From Vitis vinifera (lineage: Eukaryota; Streptophyta; Magnoliopsida; Vitales; Vitaceae), in assembly GCF_030704535.1 (NCBI RefSeq), contig NC_081811.1, positions 2,119,501 to 2,183,500 of the forward strand: 64,000 nucleotides of DNA, read 5' to 3'. The notes under the pieces were generated by a model. The model was not told the origin of the DNA. It made no database searches and saw only the letters and a program-made list of their open reading frames with translations. Positions 54,462-64,000 of this stretch are shown here, one piece after another (within the stretch, counting starts at the first letter, position 1; each line of letters begins with the position of its first letter). A program made the position numbers and the translations under genes.

Positions 54462-55367
54462 TGTTTTATTTTCTTATATTCCCGCTCATGGAAATGAACC
54501 TATATAGCATAAGGCGCTTTATTCCGTCTAGGTCGAAGGAACCAAACATTTTCATTTTATCAATGATTTTAATTTAATTGAGAATTAGGAAGAAAAATAT
54601 TTTAAATTTTATATAATTTTAATTCTCTATTTTAATATATAAAAAAAAGGGAAAAATAATTTTGAAAAAGGCCTAATTCCTTTAGTAAATTATTAGATTT
54701 TAATAACGGAAGAATAAAGTGGGAAAAAGTTAAAAAGTAATAGGACAAATCCAGTGGGTCGAATAAACATTTTTAGTATCAGAATTTGACTCAACATGGG
54801 TTGAGTTTTGATAGAAGGTTCGAAGGAACCTGAATGTAACTCTTAACGGTTGATATTTTATAACATTTGTATTGTACATATAATTATATTTAATTTATAT
54901 GTTTTTAAAAGTTTTTATTATTATTTTAAAATAATATATTATTTATTATTTAAATTTTGATATAAATACATAAAAAAAAAAAAAAAAGTTAAAAAAGGTC
55001 CTTGTAGCCAACCTAACATGACCTTGATTCATATATCTTTCTATTCCAAGTTTAAACCGATCAAATCAAATTTTCAAGCAGATTTTTGTTTTATAAAATA
55101 TCATAAAATAATTTTTAAAAAATAGTTACCAAATAGGCTCGTATTGTTTTCTAAGTTTAAAAAACAATTCCCAAACGGATCATTTTTTTTTTTTCATTCC
55201 TTTCTCAATTCGGGTTTAGACAAGAATGGACCCTATTAAAGGTCAAAAATAGCATTCTTTCCTTCCAATCAAAACTGTTTCTATTCTATCTCCTATGATA
55301 AGAAAACTAAATCAAGCTAAAGATAAAGATTTCCTTTACTGTTCCTGCTGCTTCTTTTTCTAAAGGA
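54462..55367. other. spacer downstream of RPC8
   Basis: AT-rich, with another MITE end (AGTTACCAAATAGGCTC at about 55124). No gene. Confidence 0.4.
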
Positions 55368-58300
55368 TCACCACCATGAAACAGGGCCTAAACCATCATA
55401 ATCAAGTGATCCCTGCAAAATAGAAAACAGAGTATTGAGCAACCCTAGATAAAATATCATGGAACACCAAGAGAACAAATTCAGGTGGCACCCATATAAG
55501 TGAATTGAGTTTCATAAAGACAGATGCCTACAGTGCCTCACTCAAGGATTGCTGTGGAACTACTAATTTCCTTATTGAAGAACGCACAGCATTTAAATCA
55601 GATTGGAAGCAGAAAACAAGCCATGATATGCACCTGGCACTCTCGGTTAACAGGAAGCAAATTTGATAAAAATCCAACAAGACTAAAATTTAATTTTTCC
55701 ATCTGATTTTGTCCATCCACATGTATTTGTATATAAGAAATGTAAGTGGATGAAGTTCTAGAGATGACCCTACTTCTAGAGATGAAAAACCCTGAAAGGA
55801 CGAAGTTCAAAGAATGAATTTACCATAATCATCATAGGGGCAAATGGCTTTGACTCTTTTGGTTGCTCAACTGGAATTGGAGGATAACTTACACTCTGAA
55901 CTTGGAACCTTATCTGCAGCAGAACGCCAAAAGTTAAAGGCAAACTGCAACTAGAAGTTTTAGCACAATTATAAAACCGTCCAGAGAATAATAATACAGC
56001 AACTTAAACCTCGTCAAGCCCATCTATAGGAAATTTTTGTTCTTGATAATCCCATATCCATATGACTTGACTCCTGGAATTCCACAAAAGGATAAAAGTA
56101 GGATGTTACACATATAAATGTAAAGAGTCGCAATGAAATGAACGAAAATAACAAATGAAAAAAAGAAAGCAAATAAAGAAAAAGATAATGATTGAAGATG
56201 AAATTCTGAACAATCTAATTTTAATTCTATTAAATAAGTTAATGTAGGTGAGAAAAGCTTACTTATTTTCTGGGTCAGGCTCACAATGGCATGGATTTGG
56301 CATAAGATGGACAGGTATGTAGATGTCATCAAAGAATCCAAGAGATACTGTCCATTACAGATTCAATATCAGCAGTAGGCAGCCATTATACAGGTGTTAT
56401 TTGAAATAGAATTCACAATTTGCAATTCAATAGCAGGATGGCAACTTTTTTTCACTGATGAAAAACCAAAGCATGCCTTAAAACAAGGTTTATTTCAACA
56501 TAACAAAATTCTGATATCCACTCTACACCTTCAAAAGCTACCTCACTTAGACAGGGGACAACTAAGGAGCAACAGGACCTTGGCCAAAATGAAAAAGCAT
56601 AGCAGCAAAGCCAATAAAAATAATAACCAACTAGAAAGGACTAAACCAAGTATCTAACTAAGATCACACTCTAATAACCCCAGGTATTCTGCCAATGCTT
56701 CAGAAGGTGACATCGAAACTCATGAATCATGTTAAGGAGCAACAATTATCAAGTTGTGAAAAGAATACTTCAGAAGAAAAAAAATGAATAACATGTTCCT
56801 TGACAACAAGTGATATTGATTATAAGTCATGGACATGTTTTTAAACAATTTCCATCTCTAACTCTGATTTTGCAACCTGTCTTTGAGAACCAAGCAGGCC
56901 ACTTCTACAATGGAGCTAGACAATGACTTACAGGATTCAACAGCACTTCCCAGGTCTAGTAAGAGTACCACCAACTGGTACATATCATTTTCATCCAAAT
57001 ACTGCCAAGTTCCAATTGAAATACCATTGACTCCTAAAGCCTTTTTTTTTTTTTCATCTTGTGTGGCAAAAGCCAAAGAAAATGCACTGACAAAAAGGAC
57101 TAATATGATACAGTTGAAGGCCCATGAGTAAGGGCAAGGCAAGGAAAGTAGTGAGAAAGGTGAATAACCTGTGATTCCACGAGTAATATGGTTCTAGACA
57201 TAATAAAGTGTCAAAAATGGATTTCAAGAACTGAACCCAAGTGATCGAAGTTCTGTTGATTTGCTTAATTTTGACTCAAGTTGCATCATTTCTCTAATTC
57301 TCTTGGTAGAAGAAAGGGACAACTAGCCACAAATATAGCAAATATCATGGAGTAATTTTGACTCAAGAAGCTTCTAGTTCTCTGGAAGGAGAAAGGAATT
57401 TCCATGATCAGCCCAAAAAATAGCAAATATCATGGCTTCGTGGTTGCCACTAGTTAGTCATAATCTAGGATATGACACAGAATATTCCTTCAAAGGCAGT
57501 ATTTCTCATGAATTTGGAGGGAGTGCCTCATTGAATGAGCAGGTAGTTTACATAATCCAACAAATCTCTAATCTGGATATTTGATAAGTTGATCCCCAAA
57601 TCAAGGATATTTTCAACCCAAGGTATTTAGTTGAGTCCAAAGAACTGCAACTGGCAACAGATAACATCATATGCACGAACAAGTCTAAAGAGAGCACTGG
57701 GCACCTCAGCAGAAACCACACTTGATAAACTCATTTGTATCAAATATTAATGATTAAAATCATTTAAATCCAGATAAATTTTTCTTTACATTATCCTAAT
57801 AACATTTTTCTTTCACTTAAATGCATTGAGATCATAATGCACAAAATAATAGCATTACTCCCAAATCAACCCATCTAATTGTCCATTCATCATAACCAAG
57901 CAACCATGTTGTCAAAGTCATGTGGTGCTTGAGCACCAGTTTTAATAAGTTATCATCCCATAAAGCAAATTAAAGTTCATATTTAACTTCAGACCCACCA
58001 AAGACGAAACAAAAATTGGCAGCACCCAACAGGTCAGAATATGTGCATAAATACATACATTGCAAGCACGTGTGATGAAATAGATAATACAAATGCAAAG
58101 ATATTTTGATTAATTCATAATCAAATAAGTAAGAGGCCTTAAGACATACACTGTAAGCCATTGGCATCGGATTCTTTAAGTTTTGCAGTGATAATCTCCC
58201 CGACAAATGGACGAAACATAACCAGTCTAAACTCCACCTGCCAAGATACCATGATTTTCAATTATTATATGAGCAAAAACTTTGGACGAGTAGGACACTC

Positions 58301-58723
58301 CATAAAAATTGATTCAGCCTATCATCTTTTTCAATTCAGTTCAATTTGAAAACAGCATAATACGTGGGCAAAGCCACAATCCGAGACAGATAAATTATGA
58401 AACCAAAATTTTAGATCAAGTATACCGTATAGGTTGAAGCACCATCCCCAGGAAAGACAAAACCACCATCAATAGACCTGATATCATAAACAGAGATACA
58501 CAGCCCCAAATTCGCAAGAACCTTCATCACAACACATCCTTTTCAGACCCTCGACTGCTCTGAAATCACAATAACAAATGAAAAAAGCAAAGATAATGCT
58601 CAATCTCCAGACCTTATCTAAGAATAGACTCTCGAGCTCTCCTTTGATGGCTTCATTGAGAGGAAGGTCCAGAAGATGAGGCGGTAATCGCAGTGTGTGC
58701 TCGATCAAGCTAAGGAAGAACAT
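55368..58723 (-). CDS. NRPC7: DNA-directed RNA polymerase III subunit RPC8 (Rpc25/Rpb7-like)
   Basis: Stalk subunit of RNA polymerase III, partner of Rpc17, acting in initiation at tRNA and 5S genes. Seven exons (minus): 58613-58723, 58426-58521, 58150-58237, 56263-56347, 56010-56073, 55824-55913, 55368-55412; phases close exactly, 192 residues (family about 200). Rpb7 N-terminal domain residues 1-80: MFFLSLIEHTLRLPPHLL, FLDKVLANLGLCISVYDI, DGASTYTVEFRLVMFRPFVGE. Rpc25-type OB domain after: LSLGFFDDIYIP, PNPCHCEPDPENK, WIWDYQEQKFPID, IRFQV. C-terminus GSLDYDGLGPVSWW. The exon 3 donor GTATGT at 58149 is used because it restores ..GLQLSLGFFDD. Intron 3 is 1802 nt and holds no other gene I can see. 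Confidence 0.95.
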
Positions 58724-58865
58724 CTAAACCTAGAAAACGTCAATTCCAAACTGAAAATAAGTTGCAGAGCCAGATTATTACAGAACATTGAACAAACTAA
58801 AGTGAAAATCAGTCTCAACGATGCTCTTGTTTGTGTATGGTTCTTCAGTGAGATTCTGGTTGATC

Positions 58866-58873
58866 TAGGGTTT
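58866..58873 (-). promoter_or_regulatory. telobox upstream of RPC8
   Basis: AAACCCTA on the minus strand about 145 bp upstream of the ATG. Confidence 0.4.
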
Positions 58874-58919
58874 TAATCTCGGACCCGTCACCGTTGCCGG
58901 CCGGAGATCATTATTAAAT

Positions 58920-60265
58920 TGTTGTGAATAATAAAGATCAAAATGATGTAAAAAGTTCAAACAAATTCCGCTTAACAGTGTTCGATGAAAATTGTTTTTA
59001 AGTTAAACTAAAAAAAAAATCAGTATTTTATAAAAATAAAAGTCTTTAACAAATTGTTTTTAGAAAGCGTTTAAAAAAAACTGCTTTGATAAATTGTTTT
59101 TAATTTTTTTTTTGTTTGATTTTATAAAAAATATTACAAATTTAATTTATATAAATTAAATTAAATTTAATTCAGATGTTATTAAAAATAAAAATGGTTT
59201 TATAATCATGTGAATAATAACATTATAATATATATATAAAATAATTTATTATATATTACAAATATTACCGATTGATTGTGTAAAAGCATATTTTAAAATA
59301 TGTCAAGTTTTTCATTTTATATATACATTTAGTATCGAATTATAAATATAATATTTTAAAATATTTTTATTTAATTTATGATTAATTTGATTGCTTTTTA
59401 AAATTTAAAATCATTCTTAAGAATTAAAAATTAAAAATTAAAAATTATTAATTATTTTTTACTTAATTTATAATTTATTTACTTAAATTCAAAAAAATAT
59501 ATTTTGTGTTTATAAAATAAATCATAACTTATAATATATCAGTATTGATCTTTTTTTTTTTAATGATTATATTTATTTTTTAAATTCCAAATTATCTTAA
59601 AAAATTGTTAAACCTATTAATAAAATAAATGCAATTTGTCACTTAATTGAACTTTATAGTGAGAAAATTTATAAAAATATAATAATGTGAAAAAAAAAAC
59701 AATAAATCTATTATGAATCAATTTTTATCCATAAATTTATGATATTAATGAGTTTATTGTTTGGATTCTAAATTATTTTAAAAAAAAATATTAAACATGT
59801 TAATGAATCTAATACATTAAGTTTTGTTTTATTTCGAACATATTGGTCTAGTTAAAAAAATAATAATTTTATATAGAAGATAAATAATAAAGTTATTTTA
59901 GAGTGTCCATAAAATTCTAGTATTGATTAAATAATTTTTTGGGTTTAAATTTATTTTAAAAAATTATTAGACTTGTTAATAAATTCAACACATTAAGTTT
60001 TATTTAATTTGAAGTTTATTTGTCTATTGAAAAATAACGATGCCATGTAAAAGAATCCAATACATTAAGTCTCATTTAATTTTGAACTTATTTGTCTTGT
60101 AAAAATAATAATAATAAAAAATAAAAATAATAATAATAATTGTGCAAAAGATAAACAATAGTCATTATATACAAATTTTTGTCTATAGATTTTTGGTATT
60201 AATTGGATCATTATTTGAGTTTTAAGTTATTTTTAAAAATTATTAGACTTGTTAATGAATCAGAC
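58920..60265. other. AT-rich divergent spacer, left part
   Basis: No gene. A loosely repeated theme (AATTATTAGACTTGTTAATGAATC / AAGTTTTGTTTAATTTGAA) occurs at about 59600, 59790, 59965 and 60235 and again near 60940, suggesting old decayed tandem or dispersed repeats. Confidence 0.45.
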
Positions 60266-60267
60266 AT

Positions 60268-60860
60268 ATTAACATGTGTTTGGTACATGGGAATAAAGAG
60301 TGAGAATAAATATCTCGATCATTTCATTTCCTCATTTATTATTATGTTTAGATAAATTTTATGAAGATATGTGTGAAATAAAAAATGATTAGGGCATTAA
60401 TCAAATCTCACTTATAAATGAAATTTTAATTTATCGCAAATAAGTGGTATTTTGATTCATTCATATATAAGAAAATATAAAATAGTATAAAATTACTATT
60501 TTACCTTTTAATTTCATTCATCAAGCCCCAATGTCTTTCATCCCATAATAAGACTATTTTTTTTAGTCTTATTATTTAGAAAAAAAAACTCTTAAAATTT
60601 ATTTATTTTTATATAAAAATAAAAAACTTATTTTAACCTATGTGTATGTTATTATTGTCAATTTATTTATTTATTATTCATATTCATATTAATACCTAAC
60701 ATTAGAATTGAAACAAATAATCATTTTAATATTCAATTTTTAGGTCCATCCCAACACTATAAATGAAATCACCAAATTCATTTCCATTAAAAAAAAAAAG
60801 AATGGAAATAAAAGATTTATTTTCCATCTTCTATTCCCGTGTATCAATCACCTCCTAAAT
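60268..60860 (+). mobile_element. MITE, family C, forward copy
   Basis: About 590 bp with ends TTAACATGTGTTTGGTACATGGGAAT (first 20 conserved) and TATTCCCGTGTATCAATCACC, roughly inverted. Shares its end with the 38725-39128 copy. Non-coding. Confidence 0.6.
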
Positions 60861-62450
60861 TTTGTTTAATTTGGAGCTTATTATCTATAAATTTATGGTA
60901 TTAATTAATTTACTATTTAAGTTTTAAATTATTTGTTAATAAATCTATCCCATTAAGTTTTGTTTTATTTGAAATTCATTTACCTAAAAAGAAAAAAGAA
61001 AATAGTGATTTGTAGAACAAAAAAAATAATAGGGACAATTGTGTTTTTGACCTAGTTGGGTCAAAAAATTAAGTTTTGGTCCATATAAGTTCACCATTTA
61101 AGTTAAAAGATAAAGTGTGAAAATTTAGAAGAAAGATATAAATTTTTTATTTTTCCAAAAACAACCTTTATTGACTATGAAAAAAAATAGAAAAATATTA
61201 ATTAAAATTTTATTCCTTATTTAAACCTCAATAAAATTTAATTTAATTTAGTGATTTGGAAAAAAATACAACATTTTCCAAAAAAATAAAAATAAAATAT
61301 TATTATTATTATTTAAAAATAAAACATATTGGAAAATATATATTTTTAATATTATGTATGTAAAAAATAACTAAAAATATGCAAAAATTATTATTTTTAA
61401 ATGATATATCTTTAGAATATATTTAAAAAAAAGTTTTCTAAAAATAATAAAATTTTAAAATAATTATTTAAAAAAATAAGATAAAAAAGTTTACAAAACA
61501 TTATGGTAGAAAATCCTCAAAATTAATTATTTAATCCAAAAATATATATTGTCTCTTCACATTTTATATCATTCTTATCAATTATGCAACTTTTATGGAC
61601 CAAATCTTAATTTTTGGATTCAGCTGAGTCCAAAACACAATTGTTCCAAAATAAAATCGTTCTACACCAAATTTTGTCCATAAATATATAGTATTATTTG
61701 GTTTCCTTTTTGAGTTTTAAATTATTTTTAAAAATTATTACACTCTTTAATATATATATATATATATAATTAAATTTTATTTATTATTAATATTATTGAG
61801 TTTCATTACTTTTTAATATTAATATTATGGGTTTTTGAATTTCAAATTATATTTAATAATTAATAAATTTTATATATCAAATACAATTTGATTTAAAATT
61901 TTTATATATCAAGTATAATTTGATTTAAAATTTAACTTTTAAAATAATTTTTTAGAGAAATTAAAAGAAATACAAGTGTAATTTAAAGAAATATCATTTT
62001 TAAAAATGTTCCATATTAAAGATTGAAAGAGAATCCTATCATGTTTAATTTTATTTGTTTTTATTTATTTTTAAATATTTTATGCTTTTATTTTATTTTT
62101 AAAAACCTAAAAAACTTCTTTAAAAATTGTTCTATATTTCACCATGTATTTAAAATATATTTTTAAAAACTGGAAACCAAAAATATTAAAAAATTTTAAA
62201 AACAATTTTATCGGGAAATGTCAAATGGATTCTTTAAATTTTTAGAATTCAATCCAGATACAACCTAACTCAATCTTCAGTTAATTTGAGTCACTTTCTA
62301 AAGAAATTTTTTGTATCATTTTTTTTTTTTTCATTTTTGAAAAACTATTTTTCTCCAATTTTTTTATGGAATTATTATTTTTATTATTTAAATTGAATGA
62401 TTTTAGGCCTCTCACCCAAATATCTCTTCATTCTCTTTTAATTGGTCGGG
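60861..62450. other. AT-rich divergent spacer, right part
   Basis: 61020-61650 has inverted ends (GGGACAATTGTGTTTTTGACC near 61030 and GTCCAAAACACAATTGTTCC near 61630), so it is probably another non-coding MITE of about 620 bp. The rest is AT-rich with no gene. Confidence 0.5.
61031..61648. mobile_element. MITE with long inverted ends
   Basis: Left end GGGACAATTGTGTTTTTGAC and right end TCCAAAACACAATTGTTCC are inverted complements, with GACC..GGTCAAAAAATTAAG opposite TTAATTTTTGGATTCAGC..GTCC. The interior is AT-rich and non-coding. Boundaries approximate. Confidence 0.6.
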
Positions 62451-62825
62451 GACGAAGCTATAAGAAAAAATTCTTAGACTCCACCAAAACAGTCCAAATA
62501 AGAAAAGGACAAGTGGACAAATTCTTGTCTTTGATTTGTTGATCAGAATCTTAGGGCTACAACCTGGAATTTCAAAGGCCCATACACCACATATTTCGAT
62601 GAATCCAGGATTCTCTGGATCAATCTATTGGACTCCAAAATTCCCATTTTCTAATTTCCCATTTTCCTTTTGAAAATTTTTGGTACCACCCGAATAATAG
62701 CTGTGTAATATCTTACCATTTGAGGTCTGGGGTGGATAAGCACGAGATGATGTGATATTCACGAAAAGGGAAAGGGGGGATTTGAGGCTCGGAAACTTGT
62801 TTTCTGATCTTGGTTTTCCTCTGAT

Positions 62826-62912
62826 ATGGCTGAGCTTTGTTTGATGGCCTGTCATGGGTATCCTCCTGGGCTTGTCTTTCACCCAGAACAGGGCATGTGC
62901 AGGGTCTCCAAG
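62826..62912 (+). CDS. unrecognised plant gene, first exon
   Basis: ATG at 62826; 29 codons starting MAELCLMACHGYPPGL and ending ..GMCRVSK, followed by a strong donor GTAAAT. The upstream GC-rich leader fits a promoter-proximal first exon. I recall similar N-termini (MAELCLMASHGYPPGL) in uncharacterised plant proteins but cannot name a function. The remaining exons lie beyond 64000. Confidence 0.6.
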
Positions 62913-64000
62913 GTAAATTTTCTGGAAGATTTACATGGTTATTGATAATTTTTTGTTTATTTTTCTGGGCTTAGTGATCTGGGTTGTTGGATTTGTTTCA
63001 ATTGTGCGTGGGATTTACTGGTTTTTTGTTGAATGGTGATTTTCTGATTTGGGTTGTTGAAATATGTTCTGAATTTCTGACTGTAATTGGGTTTGATCTG
63101 TTACTTATTTGTGGCCATTAGGTTACAGTCTGTTAATTGCTTTTGTTGGGTGGGTATTTATTTATTTATTTATTTTTTATTTCTGTAATTATTCATGATT
63201 TGTTGTTTATGATGATTAATCTTTTTCCTCCAAGGGTGATGTTATGCAGTGCTTGGGTTGTTGATATACGTGCCTGTTTCATGGGGTTTGTTGAGTTTAT
63301 GTTATATTCTGTAATTCTTATTGGGGTTTACTGTTTCATTCATATTTTGGTGGTGTTTCTTTCGGTGGTTGTTGATGGTATATTTATTGGGTTTAATCCT
63401 TCTGGTGATTTAGTTCTTACTACTGGCCATGTTGAGTTTCTCTTCCAATTTGTGATTAGTTTCAAGTTCTAATCATTTCCAAATGAACTTCACATAACAA
63501 GGCAAAGCTCAGGTTGTTTTACATGTGTATTATTTGAATTTATTATGTTGTGAGTTGGGTTTTTGAATTTTGAATTTCGACACATTTGTAATTCTGATTT
63601 TGTTGAGTTGTTGTCTGATGCCCTGGTTTACAACCTTAACTTTTCTTCTTCTTAACTGAGTTTCATAGAAACGTGGACACTTGTTTGTTAATCATATCAC
63701 TAGCTTGTTCAAACTATAAATCCATATGGGTTGTGATTATTAATTAGATGAAAATTTGTACTGGTTTTTATTGTTTATTATTAGGTATATGATGATTTTA
63801 TCATTGACTATTGTTGGCACACTCGCATGAAGATAAATCATAGTCCTTGTACTTCTACATTGTTAGCTTTAATAGAAAAGAATGTTTGCCTTTGTGCTTG
63901 TAAATTGTTCTGTTAGGTTCTTCATCTATGGCAGATGGGTTCTGTAGTTTATCTCTCTGGTATAATTATTGTGTTATCAGCACTTGTTGTAAATGAAAAA
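62913..64000 (+). other. intron 1 of the 62826 gene (partial)
   Basis: T-rich sequence of plant intron character to the window end. The 111-codon frame at 63137-63472 is hydrophobic by T-richness and is not accepted as a gene. Confidence 0.5.

Noticed and set aside
63137-63472. 111-codon hydrophobic plus frame
   Set aside because: Intronic T-rich sequence mimics membrane segments; no acceptor with a matching phase was clear.

Overview
This is nuclear DNA of a eudicot plant. The genes are split by GT-AG introns, the spacers are very AT-rich and full of small inverted-repeat transposons, and the proteins are plant-specific (chloroplast CSP41A, WPP-domain RanGAP, plant cyclin-U, FZO-like, a plastid DAR GTPase). 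Grapevine (Vitis) is my best guess, from the look of the genes and repeats. It is not proven. No prokaryotic, organellar or viral operon is present.

Layout. 1-1226 (-): first exon and part of intron 1 of FZL. 2842-5912 (+): unknown coiled-coil protein. 6443-7943 (-): second unknown coiled-coil protein. 9372-12144 (+): CSP41A with a solo LTR in intron 2. 12856-14481 (-): RanGAP1, coding in one exon, with a probable 3.9 kb 5'UTR intron to 18423 that carries a SINE and a LINE RNase H remnant. 18811-27346: repeat island with a young Ty1/copia element (19684-23664), an AT-rich tandem array with a ~135 bp period, and a likely older LTR relic. 27350-31135: AT-rich spacer. 31299-33824 (+): cyclin-U3-1. 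35058-38189 (-): DAR GTPase 3. 39459-44292 (-): LSM2, with a 4.3 kb intron full of LINE and MITE pieces. 46446-50766 (-): MATH-BTB protein (BPM family). 55368-58723 (-): RNA polymerase III subunit RPC8/Rpc25. 62826 onward (+): first exon of an unrecognised gene that leaves the window.

I rebuilt the exons by matching splice sites, reading phase and remembered family sequences. In every multi-exon gene read from start to stop the phases close exactly. CSP41A, RanGAP1 and cyclin-U3-1 are also neighbours in Arabidopsis (At3g63140, At3g63130, At3g63120 from memory), so this is an old conserved block, here stretched by about 8.5 kb of repeats. The products are mostly housekeeping: plastid RNA handling, plastid ribosome or GTPase function, plastid membrane remodelling, nuclear transport, RNA decay and splicing, Pol III transcription, ubiquitin ligation and the cell cycle. 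They are not one pathway. I found no new biological system. The more interesting items are a duplicated 3' splice site, a possible 9-nt microexon, an exon holding only the start codon, a cyclin uORF, the SINE and solo LTR with clean target duplications, and a MITE pair repeated at two places.
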